Counted from the first letter of the stretch, positions 1-9,473 are shown. The stretch is 64,000 nt of DNA from Pseudoalteromonas piscicida (GCF_002208135.1 NZ_CP021646.1:1409501-1473500), one strand, 5' to 3'. The notes: a model not told the origin generated them from the sequence alone. Translations and numbers: made by a program.

Positions 1-659
1 TTATCAGTTGCAATAATAATTAAATAAACACCATACCAAATCAGTAGGTTCCCCATAATAATACGAGTAACTAAATGATTTATAAACTTTTGTAGTAGCT
101 GCGCAGATTGTCCTATTGCAACCAGCGCAGGCATAGTACCAGCACCAAAAGCGAGCATGATAAGCGCTCCCTCGAGCGGCGATTTAGCTTGTAATGTCCA
201 TGTTAAAGCCGAGTAAACTAGGCCACAGGGTAGCCATCCCCATAAGGCGCCGTAGCAAAATGCTTTGGTTTTGGTATTGACAGGCATTAAGTAGCGATTG
301 AACTTAACGATATGTTGCCAAATCAAGCTTTTAGCAAATGACTCTAACCATTTTAAGGTGCTGGCTAAGCGCATTACGTAGATAGCGACAAGTACCATAA
401 AAATCCCACTCATCAATTGTAATGCAATGGCGACAGATGTGTTTTGCTTCGCGAGACTTGCCCCAAGTAGGGCAACTAAGCTGCCTGCCAGCGCATAACT
501 GGAGATACGTCCGATGTTATACAACAGAGTAACAGTCACCGCAGAGAGCTGTTTGCTCGCCAGCTGCAGCGAGCTGGCAATACCACCACACATCACCAAG
601 CAGTGTCCACTTCCTGCAAGTCCCATTACAAATGCGCTTAGCAAGCTTATCTCATTCAT
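1..659 (-). CDS. SafE/TauE-like membrane protein of the cco assembly locus (partial)
   Basis: Start ATG at 659 and an open frame running off the left edge, so the C-terminus is missing. The visible 219 residues begin MNEISLLSAFVMGLAGSGHC, with a GSGHCxxMCGG motif near residues 17-26 and about six hydrophobic segments. This matches the sulfite exporter TauE/SafE (UreH-like) family often found at the end of ccoGHIS loci in gammaproteobacteria. A GxLPCGLVY-like segment occurs near residue 160. It starts one base after the ccoS stop, so it is probably the last gene of a ccoH-ccoI-ccoS-safE transcript. The family is tied to metal or thiol handling during cytochrome oxidase maturation, but the substrate is not settled. 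Family call is firm; function is inferred from context. Confidence 0.85.
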   Translation of the reverse strand, partial: MNEISLLSAFVMGLAGSGHCLVMCGGIASSLQLASKQLSAVTVTLLYNIGRISSYALAGSLVALLGASLAKQNTSVAIALQLMSGIFMVLVAIYVMRLASTLKWLESFAKSLIWQHIVKFNRYLMPVNTKTKAFCYGALWGWLPCGLVYSALTWTLQAKSPLEGALIMLAFGAGTMPALVAIGQSAQLLQKFINHLVTRIIMGNLLIWYGVYLIIIATD

Positions 660-660
660 G

Positions 661-861
661 CTAGTTGTCGTTATTACTCTTGTCAGTTGATGGCTTTACG
701 GACTTATTACCCGTTTGCACTTTATCGTCATCGAATAAGATGCTGTGGCCCTGTTTATTCAAATCCGAAAATTGCTCGCTTTTTACTGCCCAAAAGAAAA
801 TGCCAATAGCAATAATGACGAATAAAATGGCGATAGGTATTAATACGTAGATGATACTCAT
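661..861 (-). CDS. ccoS: cbb3 oxidase assembly protein CcoS
   Basis: A 66-residue protein starting MSIIYVLIPIAILFV, with one N-terminal membrane helix followed by the typical FFWAVKSEQFSDL segment and a short polar tail. This is the CcoS/FixS pattern. CcoS is needed for incorporation of haem and copper cofactors into CcoN. The frame is open further upstream, but ATG 861 is chosen because it gives the family length and overlaps the ccoI stop by four bases (ATGA), a normal sign of translational coupling. Lies in the assembly operon ccoH-ccoI-ccoS. Confidence 0.93.
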   Translation of the reverse strand: MSIIYVLIPIAILFVIIAIGIFFWAVKSEQFSDLNKQGHSILFDDDKVQTGNKSVKPSTDKSNNDN

Positions 862-3233
862 AGCTTTAATAACCTTAATGAATTGCCGATCACGATGATC
901 GAGCTGGCTGACATACCAATGACCGCTATCCAAGGTGGAATGAGTCCAAGCGCAGCGAGTGGCAGAATTGAGCCGTTGTACAGGAGTGATATTGTTAAGT
1001 TTTGCTTTACTATTCTGCGCGTTTGTTTAGCTACTTGCTGAAGGGCTAGAATGGCATTCAAATCGCTATTTAACAACACCACATCGGCGGTATTTTTTGA
1101 GATGTCTGCGCCAGTATCCATCGCAACTGACAAGTGAGCGCTATTGAACACTGGGCTATCATTAATGCCATCACCAACCATAGCGACAATCTCGCCTTGT
1201 TTGGACCAAGCTTCAACGGCTTTTTGCTTAATCTCTGGTGTGCAAGCACTTTGGTAACTATCTAACGCTAACTGCTGCGATAACTCTTTGCCCGCATTGG
1301 AGCTATCTCCAGTTAGCATATGACAGCTAAGGCCAGCTTGTTGTAATTGTTCAACAACCATTTCTGCATTGTTTTTTACTTTGTCATTGAAGTAGAAGTC
1401 AGCAACTGCCTGGTTATCAATGAACAAGGTTGCTTGAGCAAATGACGCGTGGTTATCAAACCAATGGCTTTTTCCAAGGGCAATGGAGACTCCTTTCCAG
1501 TGACCACGAATACCTGAACCTGCCACCACTTCAACGTCTTGGACTAGGTTTTCGGTTGGTGTGATATGTGCAAATGCTCGGGCTATAGGATGCTCTGAAA
1601 AGCGCTCTAAAGCAGCTGCAAAATCCAAGACTTGTTGCTCTTTATACTCGGTTTGCAGCAATTCGATATGTCTGATTGAGAAACGGCCCTCGGTCAGCGT
1701 GCCCGTTTTGTCAAAGGCAACACGAGTTAACTTAGTCGCCGTTTCTAATACATGGGCTTCTTTAATCAAAATCCCCTTCTTTGTAAGAGATGCGACGGCA
1801 CAGGTAAGCGCGGTTGGTATAGCAAGACTTAATGCACAAGGGCAGGTTGCTACAAGCACCGATATAGTGACCCAAAACGCCTTATCTGGTGAAATTGGGT
1901 ACCAGCCAATAGCGGTAACTGAGGCAAAAACTAATAGACAGGCAACAAACCACTGCGCGACTTTATCGGTGATTTCAACCAATTTAGGACGTTTGGTGAG
2001 TGCATTATGCTGTAGTCGAATAATTTGGTTGAGCAGGGTGTTTTGCCCAATTTTATTGATCTCTAGCGTAATTACGCCGTCGTGATTCACTGTTCCTGCA
2101 TACACTTGATGGCCTTGATATTTTTTAACTGGCAAATGTTCGCCCGTCATCATCGACTCATCGACGGTAGTATGGCCTTTAATCACTAAGCCATCCGCAG
2201 GGATAGTCTCTCCTGCTTTAACTAATATCAGATCGTTCAGTTTTAGTTTTTTAGCCGCGATATGTTGTTCGTTATTGTTCTCATCAACCTTTCTGGCGGT
2301 CAATGGCAGCAATTTCTGTAGGTTTGCAGTAAACTCACTGGCTTTGAGTCTGGCTCTGAATTCGAGATATTTACCTAGCAACAGCAAGAAGGTAAACATA
2401 CAGATGGATTCAAAATAGACTTCGCCGACCTCCATAAAAGTAGCGTAAGTACTAGCGCCGTAGGCACCGAATATGGCAAGTGAAACAGGGAGATCCATAT
2501 TCAGTTGTTTAGCCTTTAGACCTTTAACTGCATTAGTTAGAAATGGCATCGCCGAATATAGAATAACAGGGGAGGCAAGCACGAGGCTTATCCAACGAAA
2601 GTACTGTTCGAAGTCTTCTTCCATGCCTGAAAACATGCCAAAGTACATGGCAAACGCAAACATCATCACTTGCATAGTCATGAGGCCTGCAACACCTAAA
2701 CGACGGATATACGCCCTCGCTACGGCTTGTTTCTGTGCGGCTTCTTCATCGGCTTGAAACGGGTAGGCCTTATAGCCGATCTCCATCAAGGATTTGATGA
2801 TATCGCTTAGCTTAACGTGTGTATCTTGCCATACAATCATGGCGCGGTGTGTGGAGGTGTTTACATCAACACGGACGACACCGCCAAGCGCTAGCAGTTG
2901 CTTTTCGATAAGCCAAGCACAAGCGGCGCAGCTTATCCCTTCAACACTAAGCAGTACCTCTTTGTGCTCACCGCTAATTTCAACGAAATCTTCTTGGATT
3001 TCATCGTTATCATAGCTAAGTAGCATTTTGAGTTGCTCTGGTACAAGCTCTTCAACTTTACCTGCACTTTCGGTGCGGTAAGTATAGTAGTCACTCATAC
3101 CTTGAGAAATAATGGTTTCGGCAACGGCTTGACAGCCAATACAGCAAACCGGTTGCGCGTTACCCTCAAAGGTAACCGAGCCTACAAACCCTTTAGGAAT
3201 AGGCTCCAAACAATGAAAACACGAATTTGCCAT
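858..3233 (-). CDS. ccoI: Copper-translocating P1B-type ATPase CcoI/FixI
   Basis: 791-residue heavy-metal P-type ATPase for cytochrome cbb3 maturation, exporting copper across the inner membrane toward the assembling oxidase. Visible elements in order: a CxxC and a CCIGC cysteine cluster in the first 35 residues (DUF2318-like zinc finger), an HMA domain with GISCAAC (Cys102, Cys105), paired membrane helices, the metal-site motif CPC in VATCPCALSLAIP, the phosphorylation motif DKTGT, and the hinge motif GDGIND near the C-terminus. The N-terminal cysteine cluster plus location beside ccoN separates CcoI from housekeeping CopA. It starts six bases after the ccoH stop and overlaps ccoS. Confidence 0.96.
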   Translation of the reverse strand: MANSCFHCLEPIPKGFVGSVTFEGNAQPVCCIGCQAVAETIISQGMSDYYTYRTESAGKVEELVPEQLKMLLSYDNDEIQEDFVEISGEHKEVLLSVEGISCAACAWLIEKQLLALGGVVRVDVNTSTHRAMIVWQDTHVKLSDIIKSLMEIGYKAYPFQADEEAAQKQAVARAYIRRLGVAGLMTMQVMMFAFAMYFGMFSGMEEDFEQYFRWISLVLASPVILYSAMPFLTNAVKGLKAKQLNMDLPVSLAIFGAYGASTYATFMEVGEVYFESICMFTFLLLLGKYLEFRARLKASEFTANLQKLLPLTARKVDENNNEQHIAAKKLKLNDLILVKAGETIPADGLVIKGHTTVDESMMTGEHLPVKKYQGHQVYAGTVNHDGVITLEINKIGQNTLLNQIIRLQHNALTKRPKLVEITDKVAQWFVACLLVFASVTAIGWYPISPDKAFWVTISVLVATCPCALSLAIPTALTCAVASLTKKGILIKEAHVLETATKLTRVAFDKTGTLTEGRFSIRHIELLQTEYKEQQVLDFAAALERFSEHPIARAFAHITPTENLVQDVEVVAGSGIRGHWKGVSIALGKSHWFDNHASFAQATLFIDNQAVADFYFNDKVKNNAEMVVEQLQQAGLSCHMLTGDSSNAGKELSQQLALDSYQSACTPEIKQKAVEAWSKQGEIVAMVGDGINDSPVFNSAHLSVAMDTGADISKNTADVVLLNSDLNAILALQQVAKQTRRIVKQNLTISLLYNGSILPLAALGLIPPWIAVIGMSASSIIVIGNSLRLLKL

Positions 3234-3239
3234 AGCAGT

Positions 3240-3731
3240 TTACTTATACTGTGGAGTGACCGCGATAACACCATCATGTGGCAGTTGAATTTTTTCCTTC
3301 ATTTTCCAACTGCTATCCATAGGCTCAATAAATACAGTGAATGCACCGCTATGTGGTTCATCAAACAAACCCGTAAATTCGCCGCTGGCGTTTTTAGTCA
3401 GTGTGACTGCAAAATCGTATTTTTTAATGGTGCGGTGATAAAAAGAGAGTTTTAATGCATGAACTTTAGAAGCGTCGCCCTTAGTAAATTTAAAGGTGAC
3501 TTTCTGCTCTGCTACTTGTAGATCACCATGTAAATAGAGCGCTTTCGCTTTATCAAACTTACTCAGCTCGAGGTTGATTGCTTTGCCTTTTTTGTAGTAG
3601 TCATCAACGACCATATCAGGACCATTACCGACTGCAAACGTGATGAGAAAAACACAGGCAACGACAGTAACAAGTGGGAAAAAAATTAAAAACCAAGGCC
3701 AAAAATTCTTATACCAAGGGGTAGGGTTCAT
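3240..3731 (-). CDS. ccoH: cbb3 oxidase assembly protein FixH/CcoH
   Basis: 163-residue FixH-family protein, MNPTPWYKNFWPWFLIFFPL, with one N-terminal membrane helix (residues 10-32), the conserved VVDDYYKKGKAINLELSK stretch and a periplasmic beta-sandwich with a GLFDEPHSG segment. The family stabilises the CcoN/CcoI interaction during cbb3 assembly. First gene after the terminator that follows ccoP, so it may be transcribed partly by read-through or from its own promoter in the roughly 60-base gap before 3791. Confidence 0.93.
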   Translation of the reverse strand: MNPTPWYKNFWPWFLIFFPLVTVVACVFLITFAVGNGPDMVVDDYYKKGKAINLELSKFDKAKALYLHGDLQVAEQKVTFKFTKGDASKVHALKLSFYHRTIKKYDFAVTLTKNASGEFTGLFDEPHSGAFTVFIEPMDSSWKMKEKIQLPHDGVIAVTPQYK

Positions 3732-3790
3732 AATTGCTCACATGGCTATAAAACTTGCCAGTATTCTACCGTAAGTTACGGTAAATACCT

Positions 3791-3820
3791 AAAAAAAAGC
3801 CTCCAAATGGAGGCTTTTTT
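3791..3820 (-). terminator. Terminator after ccoP
   Basis: Six-base-pair stem GCCTCC/GGAGGC with an AAAT loop, flanked by eight A on one side and six T on the other. It can therefore work on either strand. On the minus strand it follows ccoP by about 30 bases and separates structural from assembly cco genes. Confidence 0.85.
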
Positions 3821-3849
3821 GATCTCAAATAATGTTCTAATTGCTGGGT

Positions 3850-4815
3850 TTACTGGTCTTGCGACAGGCTGTAAACATAAGCCGTTAGAAGGTGTACTTT
3901 ATCTTCACCTAAGATATCTTTCCAAGCTGGCATTACACCGGCACGGCCGTGGCGAAGCGTATCTTCAACAGCACGCTGAGAACCACCATATAACCAGATA
4001 TTGTCAGTTAGGTTAGGTGCACCAAACGGAAGGTTATGTGCAACTGAGCCTTTACCATCCATACCGTGACAAGCCGCACACATTGCAAACTTAGCTTTAC
4101 CAGCAGCTGCGTCTTTTTGGTTTACAGTACGCCCAGAAAGGCTTAACACGTAAGCAGTCATTTCTTTTACGCCTTGATCACCAAGTGCATCTTGCCAAGC
4201 TGGCATCGCGGCAACACGACCGTTAAGCAGTGTTTCTTTGATCTTGTCAGGCGTGCCGCCATATAACCAGTCTTTGTCAGTTAGGTTAGGGAAGCCAGCA
4301 CCGCCACGAGCATCAGAGCCGTGACACTGAGCACAGTTTTGCGAGAATAAACGCTGACCGATTTCTAGTGCTTCCTCATTTTTTGCAAGCGCAAGTACGT
4401 CTTGTTTTGCAAACTCTTGAAAGATAGGACCAAAGCGGTCTTGTGCAGCTTCAACTTCTTTATCAAGTTGTACCCACTGTCCATTTTCATGTGCTTCAGC
4501 AACTGCTTTCTTAGACTCTGCCAAGGTAGTGATACCTTGGTTAGAGCTCGTCCAGTTCAAGAAACCTTTAAAGTTACCAAGACCTGGGTAAGCGGCAAGA
4601 TAGTATACAGACCAAACAAAAGTTGCGAAGAACATGTAAGTCCACCATTTTGGTAGTGGGTTGTTTAATTCTTCGATACCATCAAACTCGTGACCGCAGC
4701 TTTCGCCTTCTTTAACACCTGTGTAGTTTTTCAGGTTCCAAAGCAGCAAGCCGAAAATCAGAGCTAGACATGCTAGGGTTAGTACGATAACCCAAATACT
4801 CCAAAAGCTAGTCAT
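3850..4815 (-). CDS. ccoP: cbb3 oxidase dihaem cytochrome c subunit CcoP
   Basis: 321 residues. An N-terminal membrane helix is followed by the conserved FDGIEELNNPLPKWW segment and a second helix, then two class I cytochrome c domains with haem-binding motifs CAQCH and CAACH in the C-terminal half. Subunit III of the cbb3 terminal oxidase, passing electrons from the bc1 complex or soluble cytochromes toward CcoN. The two-helix N-terminus (long form) is typical of gammaproteobacteria. Its start overlaps the ccoQ stop by four bases. Confidence 0.97.
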   Translation of the reverse strand: MTSFWSIWVIVLTLACLALIFGLLLWNLKNYTGVKEGESCGHEFDGIEELNNPLPKWWTYMFFATFVWSVYYLAAYPGLGNFKGFLNWTSSNQGITTLAESKKAVAEAHENGQWVQLDKEVEAAQDRFGPIFQEFAKQDVLALAKNEEALEIGQRLFSQNCAQCHGSDARGGAGFPNLTDKDWLYGGTPDKIKETLLNGRVAAMPAWQDALGDQGVKEMTAYVLSLSGRTVNQKDAAAGKAKFAMCAACHGMDGKGSVAHNLPFGAPNLTDNIWLYGGSQRAVEDTLRHGRAGVMPAWKDILGEDKVHLLTAYVYSLSQDQ

Positions 4816-4997
4816 TTTTCAGACTCCTTTTCCTCGTTAGAGATAGTGTTGTTGTGTTTTTTCTCATCTTCAAAAATGGCATTAGCAGCGTCGTCGAAAC
4901 GGCGCTTAGACCGCTTGCTATATGCCCACACAACAATCACTATAAACAGTACCAAAATTACCAGAGTCAAAATGCCTCTGTATGTGCCGTAATCCAT
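4812..4997 (-). CDS. ccoQ: cbb3 oxidase small subunit CcoQ
   Basis: 61 residues, MDYGTYRGILTLVILVLFIV, with a single membrane helix followed by a charged cytoplasmic tail (YSKRSKRRFDDAANAIFEDE). This is the CcoQ/FixQ signature. It stabilises association of CcoP with the CcoNO core. Sits between ccoO and ccoP with tight spacing on both sides. Confidence 0.95.
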   Translation of the reverse strand: MDYGTYRGILTLVILVLFIVIVVWAYSKRSKRRFDDAANAIFEDEKKHNNTISNEEKESEK

Positions 4998-5002
4998 AAT
5001 AA

Positions 5003-5677
5003 TTACTTCAAATGTGTGCCAAGTTGCTGTAAGTAAGCGATAAGTGCCTGCATTTCTGTTGCACCTTCGCCACCGTTCATCGCGTGGATTTCATCCACTT
5101 GCGCTTGCAACTCAGCATCATCACCGTAGCCTTTGCCATTGTAGCGGTCTGACGACTTATCAATGCCAAATGCATCACGGAACACTTGTAATTTCTTCAG
5201 AGTATAAGTGGTATCTACTTTAGTGCTATCAAGCCATGGATAACCTGGCATATTTGACTCAGGTACCACAGAGCGAGGATCCATTAAGTGCGCGTAGTGC
5301 CAGTCGTCAGAATAACGCTGACCAACACGTGCCAAATCAGGACCTGTACGCTTTGAACCCCACTGGAATGGGTGATCCCATACCGACTCACCAGCTACAG
5401 AGTAGTGGCCATAACGCTCAACTTCATCACGGAATGGACGAACCATTTGTGAGTGACAGTTGTAACAACCTTCACGTACGAAGATGTCGCGGCCTTCCAT
5501 TTCAAGCGCAGTTAGTGGGCGCAAGCCTTCCACTGGTTGAGTGGTATCTTTTTGGAACATTAGTGGAGTAATTTCAACTAGTGCACCGAAGCTAATCGCG
5601 AATACCGTTAGGATAGCCATCAGGCCAACGTTCTTTTCAACGATTTCGTGTTTGTTTGTTGAGTTATTGTTGCTCAT
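5003..5677 (-). CDS. ccoO: cbb3 oxidase monohaem cytochrome c subunit CcoO
   Basis: Subunit II of cytochrome cbb3 oxidase, about 224 residues. An N-terminal membrane anchor (around residues 18-36) is followed by one haem c site, GCYNCHSQM, then the conserved [14 protein letters not shown] and [12 protein letters not shown] segments. ATG 5677 is preferred over an upstream in-frame TTG because AGGGG lies about eight bases ahead of it. Between ccoN (12-base gap) and ccoQ. Confidence 0.97.
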   Translation of the reverse strand: MSNNNSTNKHEIVEKNVGLMAILTVFAISFGALVEITPLMFQKDTTQPVEGLRPLTALEMEGRDIFVREGCYNCHSQMVRPFRDEVERYGHYSVAGESVWDHPFQWGSKRTGPDLARVGQRYSDDWHYAHLMDPRSVVPESNMPGYPWLDSTKVDTTYTLKKLQVFRDAFGIDKSSDRYNGKGYGDDAELQAQVDEIHAMNGGEGATEMQALIAYLQQLGTHLK

Positions 5678-5689
5678 ACTCAATACCCC

Positions 5690-7123
5690 TTAAGCCACTT
5701 GCGGGTTTGCATCAGTGGTAAGTTGACCACTTTTTGCAGTAACCGTACGGAATACGTTGTAAGCCATTACCAGCATACCTACTACGATGAATACACCGCC
5801 TAGGAATCGCATGATATAGAAAGGCTTAGAAGCTTCTAGTGACTGAACAAAGCTATACATTAATGTGCCGTCAGCATTTACTGCGCGCCACATTAGGCCT
5901 TGCATAACACCAGAGATCCACATTGCAACGATATAAAGTACAACACCAACTGTGTGTAGCCAGAAGTGCGTGTTAACTAGCTTGATGCTATACATGTTAC
6001 CGTGACCAAATAGGGCTGGGATTAGGTGATAAATTGCACCGATAGAAATCATTGCAACCCAACCTAGTGCACCAGAGTGTACGTGACCTACAGTCCAGTC
6101 GGTATAGTGTGAAAGGGCATTTACAGACTTGATAGCCATCATCGGACCTTCGAACGTAGACATACCGTAGAACGATAGAGATACAACTAGGAAACGCAAT
6201 ACCGGGTCAGTACGTAGTTTGTGCCAAGCGCCAGACAGCGTCATGATACCGTTGATCATACCGCCCCAAGAAGGAACGAATAGGATAACAGACATCACCA
6301 TACCTAGAGACTGTGTCCAGTCAGGTAATGCTGTGTAGTGAAGGTGGTGAGGACCTGCCCAAATATATAGAGAAACAAGCGCCCAGAAGTGAACAACCGA
6401 TAGACGGTAAGAGTAAACTGGACGACCTGCTTGTTTTGGTACGAAGTAGTACATCATACCTAAGAAACCAGCGGTAAGTAGGAAACCTACTGCGTTGTGA
6501 CCATACCACCACTGAACCATCGCATCTACTGCACCTGCGTAGATTGAATAAGATTTAGTAAGTGATACAGGGATAGCCATACTGTTTACAATGTGAAGCA
6601 CTGCAACAGTGATAATGAAACCAGCGTAGAACCAGTTTGCTACATAGATGTGTGACACTTTACGCTTGATAAGAGTACCAAAGAATACTACAGCATAAGT
6701 AACCCATACTACCGCGATTGCGATATCAATCGGCCACTCTAGTTCAGCGTACTCTTTTGAAGAAGTAATACCTAGAGGAAGCGTGATAGCTGCAGATACG
6801 ATGATGGCTTGCCAACCCCAGAAGGTAAATGCGGCAAGTTTGTCAGAGAACAGGCGCGTTTGACACGTGCGCTGGACAACATAGTAAGAGGTTGCAAATA
6901 GTGCACTTGTACCAAATGCAAAGATTACTGCGTTCGTGTGTAACGGACGAAGTCTAGAGTAAGTTAACCATGGAATGTCGAAGTTTAACGCAGGCCACGC
7001 AAGTTGCGCTGCGATAAATACACCTACACCCATGCCAACAATGCCCCAAATCACTGTCATGATAGCGAATTGGCGTACAACTTTATAATTGTACTCAGTT
7101 TGTGATGCTACTGTTTGGCTCAT
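5690..7123 (-). CDS. ccoN: cbb3 oxidase catalytic subunit CcoN
   Basis: 477-residue subunit I of the haem-copper oxidase superfamily, C-type. About twelve membrane helices; conserved segments include [16 protein letters not shown] (low-spin haem ligand region), [18 protein letters not shown] (Cu(B) histidine and the cross-linked tyrosine region), [13 protein letters not shown] and [13 protein letters not shown]. Reduces oxygen to water with high affinity under microaerobic conditions. First gene of ccoNOQP; a GGA stands nine bases before the ATG. A probable FNR/ANR site lies about 200 bases upstream. Confidence 0.98.
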   Translation of the reverse strand: MSQTVASQTEYNYKVVRQFAIMTVIWGIVGMGVGVFIAAQLAWPALNFDIPWLTYSRLRPLHTNAVIFAFGTSALFATSYYVVQRTCQTRLFSDKLAAFTFWGWQAIIVSAAITLPLGITSSKEYAELEWPIDIAIAVVWVTYAVVFFGTLIKRKVSHIYVANWFYAGFIITVAVLHIVNSMAIPVSLTKSYSIYAGAVDAMVQWWYGHNAVGFLLTAGFLGMMYYFVPKQAGRPVYSYRLSVVHFWALVSLYIWAGPHHLHYTALPDWTQSLGMVMSVILFVPSWGGMINGIMTLSGAWHKLRTDPVLRFLVVSLSFYGMSTFEGPMMAIKSVNALSHYTDWTVGHVHSGALGWVAMISIGAIYHLIPALFGHGNMYSIKLVNTHFWLHTVGVVLYIVAMWISGVMQGLMWRAVNADGTLMYSFVQSLEASKPFYIMRFLGGVFIVVGMLVMAYNVFRTVTAKSGQLTTDANPQVA

Positions 7124-7318
7124 TTTCTGGATTCCGCTGCAATTTATTGCGATTAGAAATGAATTACCTGAATTACAGGCCCTAGTTATATTTCTTCAAG
7201 CCCGTCATGTTTTAACTCAAAAGATGAGTGAAAACCTAACCAGCCCGAGAAACCTTTATTTTTGCGAGGAAATGATAATTTTTTTGCTTATGAAAAGATA
7301 CCTAAAACGCCTAAAATT

Positions 7319-7332
7319 ATGACATCAATCAA
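7319..7332. promoter_or_regulatory. FNR/ANR-type box between ccoN and the YtkA-like lipoprotein gene
   Basis: ATGACATCAATCAA matches the FNR consensus TTGAT-N4-ATCAA in its core (TGA-N6-TCAA), with mismatches in the left half. It lies 196 bases upstream of ccoN and 80 bases upstream of the divergent gene at 7413. FNR family control of cbb3 oxidase genes is well established. The binding site is inferred by eye and the start of transcription is unknown. Confidence 0.5.
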
Positions 7333-7412
7333 GTTTTCACGCGCTTTTTGTTCGCTTCTTAAGCAACCTAGCATTTGCCCTGAAACTTGCGTACACTGCG
7401 CAGGATTCAGAA

Positions 7413-7865
7413 GTGACGGTAAAATCCCTCATGATTGCAAAGCAATTAACAATCGGGTTGCTAGGTGTTTTCCTCGTGGCCTGTTCAGACCCGACTATTA
7501 TTATACATGAAAGTTCAGAAAAAAGTGAAAGTTCAGTAACAAGAAATGTCTGTAATTTTTCAGCGCCCTGTGATTTAACTCCACAAGTGCAGATTTATCT
7601 GGGCTCAGAGCAGGTTCAACCTGAAACAGAATTTACCATTGGGCTAAAAAGTGCGACTAAAGTAGAGGTCGTTTCGGCATGGCTAGAGGGAGAAAATATG
7701 AACATGGGAAGGATCCCTGTGTTCTTTGACAAAAACACACTGATAGCAAAAACCATGGTTGGTGTATGCACGGATAAATCTATGCGTTGGATTTTACGTT
7801 TAGCGCTAACCGTTAACGGCCAGTCTGTTACTACCAGTCACCCAATAGCTGTAAATTACCAATGA
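7413..7865 (+). CDS. Predicted lipoprotein with YtkA/FixH-like motif
   Basis: 150 residues with a lipoprotein signal peptide ending LGVFLVAC-S, so probably membrane anchored in the periplasm. The central ENMNMGRIPVFF and the later MRWILRLALTVNGQ resemble the YtkA-like domain pattern (xMNMG...W.L.l.vnG), a fold shared with FixH. Further cysteines occur in NVCNFSAPCDL and GVCTDKS. GTG 7413 has AGGA seven bases upstream; ATG 7431 is an alternative start that also keeps the signal peptide. Overlaps the GreA-like gene by ATGA. Being divergent from ccoN with methionine and cysteine residues suggests, but does not show, a role with copper or the oxidase. Confidence 0.7.
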   Translation: MTVKSLMIAKQLTIGLLGVFLVACSDPTIIIHESSEKSESSVTRNVCNFSAPCDLTPQVQIYLGSEQVQPETEFTIGLKSATKVEVVSAWLEGENMNMGRIPVFFDKNTLIAKTMVGVCTDKSMRWILRLALTVNGQSVTTSHPIAVNYQ

Positions 7866-8338
7866 ATAAATCTGTTTTTATCGAATATCTCAAGTTTGCA
7901 CTTGAACAAAAGCTGATTGAAGCCACTGAAGCGGCAAACAGTGCCCGTGCTGATGCGACTCACGAACAAAGTGCTGCTGAAACACAATACGACTCATTGA
8001 GTATCGAATATGGGTATTTGGCCGAAGGACAAAGTGAGCGCGTTGATGCCATGCATTTGGCAAAACAAACAATATTGAATCAACTGACTCAATCAGTGAG
8101 CAACGTGATTGCCCATAACGCACTAGTTGAAATTGAAGAGGAGCAAGGCAACAGTCATTGGTTCTATTTTGCGCCTTGCGAAGGCGGACTAAAAATCCAA
8201 TGTAAAGAAACGCCTGTGCTGGTGTTAACGTTTGATGCACCACTTGGCAAGCGGCTTAAGGGGTTAACTGAAAATGAAGACATTTCGTTTTTCTTCAACG
8301 GCCAGCAGCAAACGTTAACCGTAATACAAATACTGTAG
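7862..8338 (+). CDS. GreA/GreB-like transcript cleavage factor family protein
   Basis: 158 residues. The N-terminal half is an alpha-helical coiled coil rich in Ala, Glu and Gln (residues 1-70). The C-terminal half contains HWFYFAPCEGGLKIQCKETPVLVLTFDAPLGKRLKGLTENEDISF, matching the FKBP-like C-terminal domain of the GreA family (xxSPLGxALLGKxxGDxv). It is divergent from true GreA/GreB and lacks an evident acidic pair at the coiled-coil tip comparable to GreA, so it may bind the RNA polymerase secondary channel without cleavage activity. Translationally coupled (ATGA overlap) to the lipoprotein gene. Confidence 0.7.
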   Translation: MNKSVFIEYLKFALEQKLIEATEAANSARADATHEQSAAETQYDSLSIEYGYLAEGQSERVDAMHLAKQTILNQLTQSVSNVIAHNALVEIEEEQGNSHWFYFAPCEGGLKIQCKETPVLVLTFDAPLGKRLKGLTENEDISFFFNGQQQTLTVIQIL

Positions 8339-8363
8339 AGTGGTTCAACAGGCCCTAGTCTTG

Positions 8364-9356
8364 TTACGAGAACAATTTCTTTCTTACTATTGCCCGATAT
8401 GTGCTTGGTGATTTTCCCATTAATTGCCGAAAGACCCGACTTAATTGCCCTTGTGAATTAAATCCAGAAGCGAGGGCAATATCTTGAATGGAGAGATTAC
8501 TGCTCGCGAGCAGTTCTTTGCACATTTCAATACGTACCTGTTGCAAGTAGGCAACGGCGGTTTGCCCCGTCGCCTGTTTAAAGCGGCGATTAAAGGTGCG
8601 ATAGCTCAAATCAAATTGCGCCGCGACAGCGGGTAAAGAGAGTTCGGATGCGGCATTATTTTTCAGCCAAAACTGAATCGCTGCAATTTGCTCGTCAGCA
8701 TGACGATCCACAGCACCTTCTAAATAGCGCTGTTCTTCGTACGGTTTACGAATTTCATGAGAAAAGTTTTGCTGAACATGGTGTGCGGCATCTATCCCGT
8801 ACAGTAACTCAATAATGTGAACAATAACATCGGCCAGCGCATTTAAGCTGGCTACAGTGTAGATCCGCTCTGATTGAGTGATAAAGTAATCCGGTTTTAA
8901 TTCAACATTGGGATATAGCTGAGAAAATTGTTTGGCAAAATGCCAGTGGGTCGTTGCTGAATGCCCGTCAAGCAGGCCAGAACTTGCTAAAAAGCAAACA
9001 CCCGTACCAACACCTATCAGTGTGCTTCCTGCTCCCCACGCATCCGCAAGTGACTCACTCAGCGCTTGGTTTTGTCTTACAATAGGTCTTGGATTTCGCC
9101 ATATGCTTGGCACAATAATGTAGTCATACAAAGGCAATGAGCTAAAGTCACTTTGTGCCTCAAGCTTCATGTAATTATCGGCGTTAACTGCCTCGCCTTG
9201 GCTGCTGCAAAGTATAACTTCTAAAGGAACATAAGCCTCTTTTAGATGCACTTTAGCAAAGGCTTGTCCGGCTTTGAGCATTTCCAGCGGTAAGGTGACA
9301 CTGGTGACGAGCATATGTTTGTAAAGCACAATGGCGACCTTTGTACAGGATTTCAT
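8364..9356 (-). CDS. GlxA-family transcriptional regulator (DJ-1/PfpI plus AraC domain)
   Basis: 330 residues. Residues 1-190 resemble the class I glutamine amidotransferase-like DJ-1/PfpI domain, with GVGTGVCFLASSGLLDGHSATTHW in place of the nucleophile elbow. The C-terminal 100 residues are an AraC/XylS double helix-turn-helix (LSYRTFNRRFKQATGQTAVAYLQQVRIEMCKELL, then IQDIALASGFNSQGQLSRVFRQLMGKSPSTYR). GGAG lies just ahead of the ATG. Divergent from fabY with a 117-base gap, so it may regulate fabY, itself, or something elsewhere; no ligand can be assigned. Confidence 0.85.
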   Translation of the reverse strand: MKSCTKVAIVLYKHMLVTSVTLPLEMLKAGQAFAKVHLKEAYVPLEVILCSSQGEAVNADNYMKLEAQSDFSSLPLYDYIIVPSIWRNPRPIVRQNQALSESLADAWGAGSTLIGVGTGVCFLASSGLLDGHSATTHWHFAKQFSQLYPNVELKPDYFITQSERIYTVASLNALADVIVHIIELLYGIDAAHHVQQNFSHEIRKPYEEQRYLEGAVDRHADEQIAAIQFWLKNNAASELSLPAVAAQFDLSYRTFNRRFKQATGQTAVAYLQQVRIEMCKELLASSNLSIQDIALASGFNSQGQLSRVFRQLMGKSPSTYRAIVRKKLFS

Positions 9357-9473
9357 CTGCTCCGACCTCTTTTTTTTGGCGAAAAATGATTTATATGTGG
9401 CGTATTTTGTAAAAACTTAAATTCGAATGCAATTAAAATCAAGTCATTATCTTAGTTCAGAAGTAGGAACGAC

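Noticed and set aside
1561..2085. Plus-strand frame of 174 codons inside ccoI
   Set aside because: Opposite a well-conserved P-type ATPase, with cysteine- and serine-rich shadow sequence.
3807..4016. Small plus-strand frame beginning in the ccoP terminator
   Set aside because: Overlaps ccoP in antisense and begins in a terminator stem; no support.
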